Position numbers and translations under genes: made by a program. Shown here piece by piece: positions 1 to 12,191 of a DNA stretch of 64,000 bases. Source of the stretch: Hirsutella rhossiliensis (lineage: Eukaryota > Ascomycota > Sordariomycetes > Hypocreales > Ophiocordycipitaceae); NCBI RefSeq assembly GCF_020360975.1, contig NW_025408673.1, positions 2,356,001 to 2,420,000 on the forward strand, written 5' to 3'. Numbering within the stretch: position 1 is the first letter of the stretch; the number at the start of each line of letters is the position of its first letter. The notes beneath the pieces were generated by a model that saw only the letters and a program-made list of their open reading frames with translations, was not told the origin of the DNA and searched no databases.

Positions 1-236
1 TTTGTTTTCCTCTCTGGTCAGTTTCGGCGGTTCCGGGCGTCATGCACACATCTCGTTGAGTCTGGTTCTCGCTCCGCCCGTACCGTGAAGAAGTCGAACT
101 TTGTGAAGAAGTTGGAGGCATCGTATGTGTCGGCCAGATGCCACCTGGGGGGAGCGGCGATGCTACTGCTTTTGCTGCCGCCCGCCCACGTCACGATGAC
201 GACGGCGAGCGTAAGGAGGCGGGAGGCGGGAGCCAT
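1..236 (-). CDS. Secreted GH16-type endo-1,3(4)-beta-glucanase, first exon only (partial)
   Basis: The first coding exon is 236..84 on the minus strand: 51 codons, phase 0, followed by a GTACGG donor. The rest of the gene lies off the left edge. Residues 1-27 look like a signal peptide (hydrophobic LLTLAVVIVTWAGG). The mature start then reads YDASNFFTKFDFFT, which matches the conserved opening of fungal GH16 glucanases (Y-x-x-x-N-F-F-x-x-F-x-F-F). The family hydrolyses beta-1,3/1,4-glucans at the cell surface or in the medium. The catalytic E-x-D-x-x-E motif would be in the missing part, so the family call rests on the N-terminal motif alone. Bases 1-83 would be the start of intron 1; I saw no convincing acceptor in them. 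The long gene-free stretch to the right is its upstream side. Confidence 0.62.
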
Positions 237-3200
237 GGTTGGCGAACTGCGGGTTGGTACTTAACGACTGACTGAATGCGAAGACAAGGAAGCGGCATGA
301 CGGAAATTGCGTCCGACTGCGAACCCGGAAGCTGTCGATGCCGGGCGAAGGGGAGGAAAGGGAAGAGTTAGCGGCGTCTATACAAAGGCCAGAACAGACG
401 ATGGCATTCACAAACAGGCCAGCCGCGCCAGCGACGGCGGTGGGCATGGCTGCGGCCCAGGGTTCTTTTGTATCTTGCAAAGCAGACAAACAAAGACAAG
501 CTACAGCTCTGAGCTGCCAAGACACGCACCTGTCCTAAAGCAGGCTCTTAGGCCCCGTGTCGGAGACGATCTCAACCTGTGCCCCGGATAGGTGGATGGC
601 AGACTCTATTGGACCCCGGGCAAGGTCGTGAACCATGCAATACGGATGGTGGGGAGAAGAAGTGCCTGCTCACACGTGGTGGACCCGACACAAGGCTCTG
701 GCCCCCAGTGCGCCGTCCAGTTGGCACATACCTCCGGGTCCTAATCGTCCATATACATGGCATGCACTGATGCAGACCTAGGGTAACAAGGAGCATGCAT
801 TCAGCAGCAAGGCCGTACTGTATGGCCTGGCCTTGCACATGTGGTCAAGGTCCATGTGAAGGCATCATCAGCTCAGGGGAGACGGGAGATGGCCCATCGG
901 ACGAGGCTTCTGCGTGCGCCGGAGCACAGCGGCTGCTCGACAATGTCTGTCGCGGCATAGATGAGGTCCCACGTGCCAGGTACACGACGAGCAGAGACGG
1001 ACCCCCCTGTCGTCACGGATTAAGCCGCTGTCAAACTGCCGGCTGGGCTTGGCGACCCGTCGTCCGACCTAGATGTCGTCACGTCTCACGCGGCCGGCGG
1101 ATCCATCGGGAGGGGGCTGAGGCGCCGGGGATGTTGAGGGGTGTGGGGATAAACGTCTGGCATATATTATTCCACATACAGTATACATTGGTGGTCAAGA
1201 GACATGAGGCTGATGTGCATGTAGCAGCCGAAGAGGGTCGCCGACGGCAAATGTCATGATGATGATGCGGGGCCCGTCTGTGTAAGGCAGCACAGAGACG
1301 CGGTTTACGGCCTCGCGGCCACCACGGGAACCGGCGACGAGCCCGGCAGAAGGGGATGTGTCCGTATGCAGAGCCGGAGGCCGACGCGCGGGCGCAACGT
1401 TGGGGAGGCAGAGGCAGAGGCGAAAAAGGGGGGACGTAGGACGTTGAGCAGCAGCAGCAAGCCCGAACCAACCGTTGATAACACTGTAGCAGCATCTACT
1501 ATTGCATATGCAGGGACCGCTCCTCTCGCCTATCATTCTACCCCTGCCGGCCCCGCAGCCGCACGTTGACAGCTGATGGGGGCGCGGGTATCAAGCGCAC
1601 GCCTCCTCGACCGCGCAATACCTACTATTCCATCCTCTCAGAGCGCCGTATCGGGAAAGAAGCATTTGTCTTGTCATTGCCTTGGCATCTGTCTATTCGT
1701 TGGAGAATACGGCGCGGCGTCGCTGCCCCTTACACACCGTGGGCATCCCCGATTATCCCATTCCTGGCCATTGCACCATCAATGTTCGTCTCCGCACTCT
1801 TCTCCTTGATCCAAACCTCGTTTATATACCCCAAGCACAGCATCCACTCCCAGATGTGCTAGATTCGCGTCTTCCAATGGCTGGATCATGTCCTTGCTTG
1901 TTCTGTGTATGGTCGGACAACCGACGGGTTGATAGAACGCCGTCACAACTGCAGCTGAAAGCGCGAGGGGCTTCTCTCGTCTCAGATGTCGTCAACCAAT
2001 CAGAGAAAGCCTGGGTGCTGGGCTAAAAGCGTAATGAGGGATGCCCTGAAATAAGTAAACTATGATAGGCGCAAAGTTAGTCTGATTTGCTGATCCAGGT
2101 TCGCCAGATATATGTAGATCCTAGCTCTGTCTCTCCCGTCCAGCCTTGGTGACCACCATCATTGACTTGGACGGGCCATCATGTCACCAATGCACCCATT
2201 TAGCTGTGATAATGTGCGAAGGCTCTGTTGAGGCTGCTTGGAGCTGCTTTGAACCTATTGGCACATGTTTGTATCAGCGCTCCTGCACATGCCTTACCTT
2301 TCCTTTCCCATCTGGTCTGTCTCTCTTGTCCCTTCCCTTTGGTTTGTTCCACGTTCCCGAAGCGGCCATCTGGAAAACGCCGTCGTTTCCCTCATTTTCG
2401 GATCCCGCCGCCCCTGTCGATCACTGTTCCTTTGCCCACTCGTAGGATGCTCGTCTTGGTATACATGCAGTGCATCGGCTTGTCCTCGGCCTGCTCCAAA
2501 CATGTGCCGCGGTCAACATCGTCGATATCACCGTTCGGCCAAAGGCCTCACGAGAGAGTGCTGTACGAATGTACATACATATGCACATGCAAACGTTGCC
2601 TCGCCCTGGTCTGGTCCCGGCGGGGGGTTGCACGAGGCTTTAGGGGGGCCTCATTGAGGGTCCATGGCTCACGAGCTCCCAGGCTTGGCCGCGTGCTCTC
2701 TTCGCACTCGGAAAGGTATATCTAAGATTTGCTTGGGCTATGATCCGAGTAAGGCAGGGCCAGGCGCCTCCTAATGACTCAGACGCGTCGGCATCGCCGG
2801 CCAGTGCCAAGTGCGTTCTTTCATGACCTTGGAGCCCCTGTTTTGGCTTAATGTCTACCTGCTTGCCAATTCTGAGCAGTCGGCCCAGTCCAATTTACCC
2901 GGCCTCGAAGGTGTCTACTGGTAGGACTCGAGCAATGGAAAAACTGAAGACTTTTCTGCTGTCAAACCGCACGACTGGGGATGAGAAAGCGGTGAAACGG
3001 ACAAGCATGTGATGCCGTACAGTATTCAGGCATCCTGGAGCTTGCCTATGGGACAGAGCGCATGCCATGGCGCCACGCTTGCAGATGAATGAGGCCGTAA
3101 GTCGGAGAATCGTTGCATCAGGAAAGCAAAAGTGAGTTTGATGCTGTACGCATGTTGCCATGTATGTAGGCTTTCTGACTTTGGCGAGGCTCCAACGGCC

Positions 3201-6177
3201 CGGCGCTCCGTACTTGCTCGTACGGTACAACATATCCGTCGCCGGTGGCTGTCACCGTCAACGGATGATTTGTTCTTCTCGTTCCCCAGTTGTTCTCTTA
3301 GGGCCCGTTTTCAAGGAAGTTGGCGGAGTAATAGAAACAAGGAACATCTGCCCACGAGGCAAACGGACCATACCACCCCGAGCCCCGGTGGGCAGCAAGT
3401 CAGGTAACTGGCACCGGCTGCGGCTGCGTATATGGGCGGGCGGAGAAAGTCTCGTCTACCCAAGCCCTATACGGCCCTCTGTCTCCCACTCTGCGGGGCT
3501 TTACTATTTTTCTCACTCTTTTTCCCATGACCTGGAATTTGCTGGTGGGTTCCTCCCCCTTGGTGTGAGCGGAGCGTACAGGTGTCAAAGTATATATGAG
3601 CAAGTGTGTGTGGCCGAGGGTGGGATATACAGTACGATGGAGGGGGTGGACAGATATCCGTCGTTATAACCGATACGATGAGTATCCACGACGAGGTTTA
3701 AGTGGCCAGCTGCAGACAGTACGCGTCCAGCGTCGTGACGAGGGCTTGTGCGCTCGTTGTACGAGGTGGTTCTTCGTCGGGGTGATTGATCCGGTCAAGT
3801 GTAACTCGTAGAATGACTTTGAGTTGATTCCGAGACTTAAGCATATACAAAGTGCCTTGTATGCCAGAGAGAGGCGCCGGGTTACATGCGGCCTGTATAT
3901 CCCTGCGTATGTCTATCATGTGCCCACTCGCACTTATACATACACGTGCTCGAACTGCCGTCGGACACATCTTGGACGGGTCGGACATGGCCGGGAGCAA
4001 GCATGCGGAGAGTCGCGTTCGCCTCGGTGTCAACGCGCCGAAAAAAAAACGTGGCAAATCAGTTATATCCATGTTTGTCGTATTATTGATCTCGGCGAGG
4101 GTCCCCTGCGAACTACTCCGCGTCGAATACCACCGACGACGAACCACGAAACAGGCCCCTTGTACTGTACATAGCTTGCATGTAGGCTCAGGCCTGTCGG
4201 GCACGAAGAGCGACGGACGGGCGGGGAGAACGAACGAGTGGCTGGGGCAAGCCGAGATCAGCGCGCAGGGAAAGGTGGTATGCATGCCTCCATGCATGTT
4301 CAGGGGCCCCCCAGCAATCATCCATGTATGGGCTGGGTTGCCGCCCGACCAACCAGGAGCCGTCCTCGAGGCCTGGGGAGAATAACGTTCGCCAAGGAGT
4401 TGTCCCAGCTACCGAGGCTCTGGCTCGTTTCCTTTTTACGATAGTTTCGCTTCTTTTTTTTTACCGCATCATGTCGTGATACCTCGGCCTCTCCGATGTA
4501 AACCGGGCGGCAACGCCCCGGCTTCTTCCGTCGAGGTTTCGTATCGGTGGACTGTGGACGCAGTACGTCTACGCATCACGTCTACGCGAGGAAAAGAGAG
4601 AATAGACGGAGTATGAGGCACGCAAAGGTACAAATGAACAGTAACGACGAGATAAATCTTCGGTCATAGTGTATATTTTCCCCCTTTATACTTCGCTCTT
4701 CTCTTCAACTGCAAATAGGGGACTATCACGGCGCACAGCCCAAGGCTCACAAAGGAGAACAGCAGGCTGGTGCTAATTGACATGTATGTATAAGCCAACT
4801 TTGGAGGTCAGTCGAGCTACGCACACACACAGCATAGCCCGATTTTGTACTAAGACTCGGCCTCGCCGCTACTCGTTACGTTTCCAATGACGACTTTTAA
4901 CCTCTCTGATCCCAACTCGTTCAGCCGTCTTCCCCTTTTGCTCCTGGCCATCCTTGCCCGGCCGCGTCCACCCACACTCCCCGTCCGCCTTGCCCTGTCG
5001 AGCATTACACTTTTCTATTCTGGGTTCCGCTCAGTACCACACGGCTGGTTGACCTATCGGACTCGTCCGCGATACATGCACTCAGCGGATGTACATGTCA
5101 TTGCCTGCAGCCGCGGTTCTATTATCGATGTTTATACGCCCCGGTACTTTTCAAGGCAGATTTTTAATCCACCTTGTAAGCTGTCCATGTGGACATGGCA
5201 CGGTCTGACTCTCTACTACGGATACATGTCCACACAAGTCTATCCATCGTCTTGGCCTCAGCCCCCGAGCTCATCGGCACACCAGTAGATGCGTCCATGT
5301 CGAAGCCACCGGGCAAGCTTTGTGGAAACACGGCATGACACAGATGCATAACGAAGAAAACAAGGGAGGGGGGGTCAACCACCGCAATCTTTTCGCACCT
5401 CACCCTCGGTGCAAAATACAAGCGAGAGGAAAAAGGTTCAGCGTTTAAGCGGCAGGCCCACCTCTTCCGTAGCCGCGGCATAAATCGGCAGTTCTCTTTC
5501 CAGCACCCTCCTCTCTACCTGTTTCTAGACTATATTCAGTGTCTCATTCGATACCTCTGACTCCTTCTCAATTCTTCGCGTGCTTCTTATCGCCCGCATG
5601 TATGTTCCTACTATATCACATCAAATCCACATCTCGCCAAAGTCAACCACACCGACGCTCCGATATTTAGTTCTATGCGGTCCTACAAAGACTGCTGCAG
5701 CTTTCCTTTCCCCCGCCTCATCCATTAGCTTTTCCCTGTTCTACAACACAAAACGCGCATGCACACTCTCACACGGAGCAGAAACTCCGCGACGACACAC
5801 TCCCCTCCTACATCTTCGCAAACACTCGTCGGCCTTTTTCCCTTGTCTAAATATTTCTTCTCCTTATCAAGCAGGCATCGTACTTTCTTGATCTTCCCGA
5901 CCAGGTGTTACATTGCGCTTTGGTTGATGTTATCTTGGCTCCCCTAATTCTCGCCCGAATCCATCGGTGTGCGAGCTATTGTTACATGTGCTCACGTCGC
6001 GTGCAAAGCTGGCCCCGAACAGAATGTGCGCAAGTCTGGTATGAGCGTCTATCGTTTTACATTTCTCGAGGTCCTGAGGCCTTGTTATGCCGGGGTAAAG
6101 ATAGACCATCTCCGTCTGGTGCTTCGTACAGGCATGGTATTACACAAGGCTTCACTCTCTCCCTCCCTCAAAGCTCC
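237..6177. other. Gene-free stretch, 5.9 kb, upstream of the GH16 gene
   Basis: I see no recognisable protein in any frame. The open frames (up to about 230 aa) have no family resemblance, and the longest ones near the right end lie antisense to the formyltransferase gene. The stretch holds an A-run near 4024, a T-run near 4452, and pyrimidine-rich segments from about 4880 to 5900. It lies between the start of the leftward GH16 gene and the 3' end of the formyltransferase gene. Promoter, UTR and unannotated non-coding RNA are the likely contents. Confidence 0.6.
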
Positions 6178-7612
6178 TCACGTCTTGCTCCGAAAGAAAG
6201 GCCTCAAGGCCCTCGCCGCAGCCTGCTCCTCCTTGCCCTCCACCTTGACCCTCCTCACCCGCACCCACGTCCCCTCCTCCTTATCCACGCACACCTCGCA
6301 AGCCCCAGTCTCGTCATCCATCACCACCGTCTTCACGAACTGCTTCTCCCTGCCATCGCCGTGCCGCGGCTCAGGCTGCTGCACAAACGTAATGGTGCCT
6401 TCGACGCCTCTTCTCCCGCGCGACACAACCTCGCCCGTCTGCGCAACGGGCGCAATGTCCTGCCAGATGATGCGCCTCCGCGCGCCCGCTTCGTCGACGG
6501 CCTGCGTCCAGACCGAAGCGAAGACGCGCAGCCGGCGCTCGAAGAAGTCGGCGCTCGTCCACCACACCCAGTCGATCTGCGCGTCGGCCTTGGTCACCTT
6601 GGGCGCGTGTGACAGTGGTCCGCTTCCCTGCTGCCACGGCGGCAGCCATCCGACGTCTCGGTGCGGCAGCATGTACAGGCGGTCGCGCAGGCCCTGGACC
6701 AGCATCTCCGCCGCGGCTGCCGCCACGTCGCGGGTCACCTCGTGGATGGAGCTGCCAGGCCGGACGGGGACTCCCGGCGGCGGCGTTTGGGCCAGGACTG
6801 TGCCGTGGTCGAATTCCTTGTCGTCAAGCGTTTGTAGAGAGATGCCGATGTGCTCTTGTCCCCGTAGCATGGCATGGTGGATTGGTGCCGGGCCGCGTAA
6901 GCTAGGTACGAGCAACAAGGCACCTTCTCTTAGCCATAGACATGTCCGCAGGCTCGAGGCCAACTTACTCCGGCAGAAGCGACGGGTGGACGTTCAACCC
7001 TCCGTACTTGGCCGAGCGCAGGATCCGCGGCGGCACGAACAGGCCAAACGACACGACGACGACGAGGTTTGTGCCCGCGGGAAGCTGCAAGAAGCGATGG
7101 GAGAGGAATTAGATGAAATTGGCTTCTCGGTGAGCTGCCACAAGCTCCGTTCTTCCTGGAGAGCTGCTCAGGGGCGAGCATCGATGAAGCTCACCTCCCA
7201 ATCCCGGAACGTCTCTCGCTGGTGAACTCTCAGCCCCAGCTCCTCGGCCACGGCCTTGCACGGCACTACAGAGACGAGCCATTAGTTAACGAGTTCTTCG
7301 AGCCCAGCAATTCTCTGCACATCATCGCCTACCTTGCCGGAGCTGCTTCAACCCCCTCCCCGTCCTCTTGGGTGGCAACACCATGACATCCAGCGCCTCG
7401 ACAAGGCCCCCCCCGCCACGCACATGCTCGCCGTGCAGCGCGCGCAGCGACTCGCAGCTAAAGGCATCGGACCCGCAGAACAGGATCCTCAGCGGATCCG
7501 TCGCGCCGTGTGCCGTTGACAAGGCCCGGCGGTGCTGGAGCGGGAGCCTGCCGACGACGACAAGGAGCCGGTGCGGGAGATTGCGGAACAGCATTCTCGG
7601 GGCATGGCGCAT
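6178..7612 (-). CDS. fmt1: Methionyl-tRNA formyltransferase, mitochondrial
   Basis: Four exons: 7612..7333, 7265..7195, 7084..6969 and 6901..6178, giving 396 aa. Introns have good signals (GTAGGC, GTGAGC and GTAAGT donors; TAG/CAG acceptors). The enzyme formylates Met-tRNA with 10-formyl-THF so that mitochondrial translation can start. The first ~40 residues are basic and Leu-rich, as in a matrix-targeting presequence. RILFCGSDAFS opens the formyltransferase fold. Joining exons 3 and 4 creates the hallmark HPSLLPDLRGPAPIHHA, which holds the catalytic Asn and His (NVHPS). FDHGTVL follows, with the Asp of the active site. The start at 7612 was chosen as the first Met just before the presequence; Met at 7594 is an alternative. 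The in-frame ORF extends further upstream to 7714, which would add 34 non-conserved residues. Confidence 0.9.
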
Positions 7613-7819
7613 TTTTGCTTGTCTTGTTTCTGAGGTGTGTGGTTTGCCAACTATTCGGAAGGGGATATATGATGTGGTGTCGGAGTCAAGGTGTTCTGTA
7701 CGCGTTTGTCGCAAGCACGCTTACATGCATAGCCAAAGCACTCGTGCTCTATATCATCGCCGTCAACACCAGCTTCCGTGAAGTTCCCAAGAATGAGTCG
7801 CAAGGTCAAATAAATCCAA

Positions 7820-8288
7820 TCAAACCACTCTCCAATCACACGCAACCGTCCAGACACAACCCTCCATCTCCGTATCCCAAACCGGCGGTCCAACCATCAC
7901 CACGCCCCCCTGTTCCACCGCCGCCCTGCTCGCCGTCCCCCCAAGCCCCGTCAACCGCCCCTGCCCAGCCAAGATGAAGCCCCTCGCGGCGGCGTCGGAG
8001 CCCGCGCGGCCCCTGACGAGGTTCATTTGCCGGCCCGGCCGGACCTCGTCCACCACGATCCGCAGCGTCGTAGCGTCGTCAAGCGCCTTGTCCGCGCCGT
8101 CCCAGCCCTTGGCCTCGGACAGCCACCCCTGCAACTCGGCCGCGAGCCCGCCGGCGAGGTACTTTTCTCCGCGGCGCTGTGGCGAGAAGGCGGCGGGGAG
8201 GATGCCTGCGGCGGCGGCGGTGCCTGCGTCGTCGTCGGTGGGCTTGAAGCGCGGGGCGGGTCTGAAGACGGGTTGCAGCGCCTGTCTG

Positions 8289-8320
<32 letters not shown>

Positions 8321-8968
8321 ATCGTCTGCCGGCACCAGATCGCCTTCGTCAGACACGAGTTCCGTGTCTTCGTAGTGTCTCGGCAGTGGACTCGACTCTC
8401 CAATTGGAGAAATGGAAATCCTGCGCCTCTTGGCCTGCCTTTGCTCCGGCGACGACTGCACGTGAAGAGGCGCGTCCTCGGTGTCGAGCAGTCCAGCAGC
8501 CTCGGCCTCGGTTCCCGCCTCCAACACCTCCTCCTCGAGGTCGGACCCCCGATCCGGGGAGCGGCCGTCGTCACCCGGCGACGTGCCCGCCCCCTCCGAC
8601 TCTAAATCGATGGAGTCGTGCGTATGATCCAGCCGCCGCCTCTCGCCAGCCGCTGCCGCCGACGAATCCGTAAACCCGTCATCGTCCTCGTCCTCGTCGT
8701 CATCGTCGACGTCCTCAACCAAGCTCTCCCTCGTTTGCGTCGGCCGCGGCACCGAAGAGGATCCAAATCGTGGCGTAGACTGGAATTGCGGATGTGGCGC
8801 GGGCGTCGTCGTCGCCGTCCTCTTCTTGGCCGGCAGGAACCGACGGGGTGTGGGCGTCTTGTCGGGGATTGCTGGTTAGCGCGCCTCGTCGCACGACCTT
8901 TGGACGGAACGGGATGGATGGATAGAGAGGGCAGGGCGGCTCACTGAAGGCGGAGGGTTCCTCTTCAT
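7820..8968 (-). CDS. Unrecognised conserved-looking acidic/low-complexity protein (353 aa)
   Basis: Two exons: 8968..8945 (24 nt, MKRNPPPS) and 8857..7820, joined over an 87-nt intron (GTGAGC...AAG). The small first exon was chosen because its reading frame runs smoothly into TPTPRRFLPAKKR and then STPRFGSSS, an N-terminal style common in fungal nuclear proteins. Residues ~55-70 are a nearly pure Asp/Glu run. A basic cluster KRRRIS follows, possibly a nuclear signal. A 9-residue Ala run is encoded by a GCW repeat near 8297-8323. The last ~130 residues look folded (KYLAGGLAAELQGWL, IVVDEVRPGRQMNLVRG, PPVWDTEMEG) and alternate hydrophobic and polar residues as a beta-rich domain would. I do not recognise the family; a nuclear DNA-metabolism role is only a guess. 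It lies 207 bp upstream of fmt1, in tandem. Confidence 0.7.
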
Positions 8969-9832
8969 GGTGCTGCGCGCCCCATCATGTTGGCTGCCCT
9001 GGCGCTTGATTTCGCGTTACGGAAGGGCGGAATGAACTTGGACCGGGAAAGCGTCACTGGGCCTGCAGTCGAGCCCATCCGGCCGCGCGTGGAAGAATCG
9101 CCTTTGCTGAAGGGACCCTAGGCGACAAGAGTTGACGCAAATACGAACGTACGGTGACGCGCTTCCAAGTAGTCGAAGCTCGATGAGGTAATGCGCAGGT
9201 AGAGAAGCCCGTCTGTTGGCCGGCAGTGGGTCCGGCCACTCCCCTCTATATCTTGTACCATTCTGCCTACCTTCCTACCATGTACGAAGACGTAAAAGCC
9301 AGATTCTTCAAAGTCATCCACCCCGGCCATTGACGGCAATTAAGGTCATCATCTACTATTGTATCTGCCTCTGCCATGCTCTCGTTTGGTCCAGCCATCT
9401 GCTATACATCGAGAAAGGCGGCCTCAAGAGCGAGCTTCTCGGCTCCTCATCGTCTTAGGACTTGCCCGCGGTCGGGCGTAGCTGGTACATGGAGAAAAGA
9501 AAAAGATAGGAAAAAAAAACGCCGGTATGTGCATCTGCCCCTTACTTTACCCTCCATGCATAAATGGCACGCGACTCGACCAACTGGTCTCAACAAGCAT
9601 AGCAGCATAACGCCCCAGGGAGCAGGCGCCGGCCCCTTGGACACGACCCCGCAGGCTCCACGATTCTCAAGACATCAAATCGAGGCATCGTGCTCGAAAC
9701 TGGGTATCCTTGAACGGACAAGACAAGTTGGCAAAGGACAGAAAGAATTGGAGGGAGGGAGTGACGAATCGCTCGACGGGACTCCAGCCGGAGGAAGGCG
9801 ACGGGGCTCTCTGTGAGCGGGCCGGAAGCAGT
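8969..9832. other. Gene-free stretch: promoter of the 353-aa protein gene and 3' UTR of the DUF3405 gene
   Basis: About 860 bp. I see no ORF with family resemblance and no repeat. It includes a short A-run (about 9511-9519). Confidence 0.5.
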
Positions 9833-12191
9833 TCAGCCAAAGGCAAGCACAAACTCTGTGCGGTGATTGGCATCGGTCGGCTCCGTGTCCTTAACCTGAT
9901 GCAGCATGATTGAGGGTAAACACGGGCGTCCGTGTTGCTCCTCCCAGCTCGGCCCTCCCACGCCCGTGTCGGCCCAGCCCATCCAGTTGTTGTACAGGCG
10001 GTTTGGCGGTTCCGCGCGATAGTACCACGTCGTGCCCTGGTAGCGTCGCTCGCGGCCCCAACCCATCGGGCTTCCGCGCCCGCCACTCTCGCCCTTGGGG
10101 CCCGGGTTGAACCAGCTGTTGATGAACTCGCCCTTCCAATCCCGATCCATGAAGACAGGGTGCGGAGCGAAGACGGCCTTGAAGCCGTGGAGCAGGGCAA
10201 TCGTCTGCGGCGTCATCTCCGACGCGACGTGGTTGCCGCGCATATTCTCGACGTGCATAATGTCCAACAGCCGCTTCGAGATGCGCGAGTGCGTCACAAT
10301 CGTCGTGCGTCGGGGCAGGTCCTCGGAGCGGTGGTGTCTGTCCTTGAACCCCCAGACGTGCTGACCGATGATCCACTGGCTGTCGACAGGGTCGAAGATG
10401 GGCCCGACCGAGATGAAGTCGGCGTCCTCGCCCACCCCCCACTCGTAGTCATCGTCCTCGTGCGACTCGACGGGCGGCTTGGGCCCGACGGGATTGACAA
10501 ATGGCAAGTCCACGGGACCCCAGACGGTGTCGTTGCCGTGTCGCGCCGCCACTTGCTGTCTAAATTCGGTGTCGTAGTCGCCGTGGTACTCGGGAATGTA
10601 CCAGCGCTCGTTTCTCTCCCACAGGTACTTGCGCGGCTGCTTCTTGGCAAACTTGCTCAGATTATCCAGCAGGTCAAAGTGGTGGCCGGTGAAGCGAAAG
10701 TCCATCTCCCAGTTCCAGATGAAGTCAAACTGTGGGTGGTCGTGGCTGAATTTTTGAACCGAGAGCCACTGGGCGGTGTGGACGCTCCTCTCCTCCTCGT
10801 CCTTGAGCTCCGTGTAGATCTTCCAGACCTGCTCGTCGTTCCACAGCACCGTCATGCCGCGAAACTCTGCCGGCACGCTTTCTTTGAGGACCGAGAGGTA
10901 TGTCTCTTGGTCGTCAAATATACGGCGGTTTCGGTCCTTGGAGTGCACGAGAAGAAATACCTCGTACTCGCCACCCGTCTTGAGGCTCAGCTCGCTGACC
11001 ATGGCCCGGATGACTTGCTTGTCGTTTTCCGAGTACATCTTGCCCGTGTACGAACGTAGCAAGATGGCCGTCCTCTTCTCCTTGACGCTTTCGTTGCCGG
11101 TGGCCTTGGCCGGCGTCGCTTCGTCGTCGACAGACGAATGGCCCTTGACCGTGGAACCAGCCTCTCTAGCATGCTGTTTTGCCTTGTTGGAGGAGGGCGG
11201 GGTCGTCTCGGCGTATGCGTTGAGATAGTCGTTCTTCTTGCTTCTGTTCATGTTGAAGCGGCCGGCATTGAGCTTGAGGCAGCGCTGCTTAAGATCGCCC
11301 CAATTGACATTGTCCCAATCCACCGTCTCATACTCGCCGCCCACCTTTTTCATCTGCTGCGTCAAGCCAAAGGGGCCCAGGCGCGTGTCACGCTCCCAGC
11401 AAAGGTTGGGGTCCATGTTGAGTGCCTCGTAGCTCCCAAACTTGGGGGCGGGCCACATTTCGGGGCGGCCCTTGTACACAAGCAGGTCCTCGACCAGTTC
11501 GCCGGTAGGGCCCTTGCAGGGGACGTAGGCCGCGTGGTTCTGCTGTCTCCACTCTGCGCTGTTGTAGTCGGGATACGGGTTGAAGCGGACAGGTTTGTCT
11601 TGGACAACGCTGGCCTCGACGCGAGGATCCTCTCGCAACATCTTGCCCTGCTCATCGGTGCGGTTTTCCTGAAGAGTCAGGGACTGTAGCGTGTTGCCGT
11701 AGATGAGGTTTGAAGACTTGAGGCTGTGGGTGAAGCTCGATTAGTAGGCGGTAATTGAAGCGGTAGTCAACCGAGGCTTACTTGGCCGTTGTCTTGTAGA
11801 CGTAGCGCCACATCTTGCGTAGATCCTTCTCATGCTGCAGTCGGCCGACATCGCCGGGTTCTCTGCTTTTGCCATCCGTCTCATAGCCAGGCAAAGCATC
11901 GTTGGGGTCCTCATGGTCGTCAGGGTCAGACCAGTAACGGAGGTCCTCGATGTCAATATGCCACTCAGTCTTTGTCTCGGCAAGCTCGTCATGGGGGTTT
12001 GATGTAAGAGGTTTCCTGTCGCCGGCAAATGGCTTTTCACGGAGGTATGGGACGATGTGAGCTCGAGGCGCGCTGCTGCTGAAGAGGAGCAGATAGGACG
12101 TGACCGAGGCCAAGATCAAGATGAGAACGACCCTAGGGCGTGGTAGGGACAGTAGCTTGCGCCGGCCCTGGGGGTTGAGTAGTTTGCCCAT
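9833..12191 (-). CDS. DUF3405 family type II membrane protein
   Basis: Two exons: 12191..11782 and 11723..9833 (766 aa). The 58-nt intron has a GTAAGC donor, CTAAT branch and CAG acceptor. Residues 21-41 (VVLILILASVTSYLLLF) form a single signal anchor after a short basic tail, suggesting a Golgi or secretory-pathway protein with a luminal C-terminus. The luminal part carries the fungal DUF3405 signatures: ILLRSYTGK, ENDKQVIRAMVSELSL, EYEVFLLVH, TVLWND, WNWEMDFR and FAKKQPRKYLWERNER. The family has no established reaction; its WND and EMD(F) acidic motifs and topology resemble glycosyltransferases, which is inference. Length is usual for the family and no breaks were seen. The upstream 1 kb is strongly pyrimidine-rich on the coding strand. 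Confidence 0.88.

Noticed and set aside
5969..7225. 418-aa plus-strand frame
   Set aside because: Antisense to three exons of the formyltransferase gene and composed of Ser/Pro/Arg shadow sequence.
9932..11059. 375-aa plus-strand frame
   Set aside because: Antisense to the DUF3405 gene; typical third-position bias shadow.
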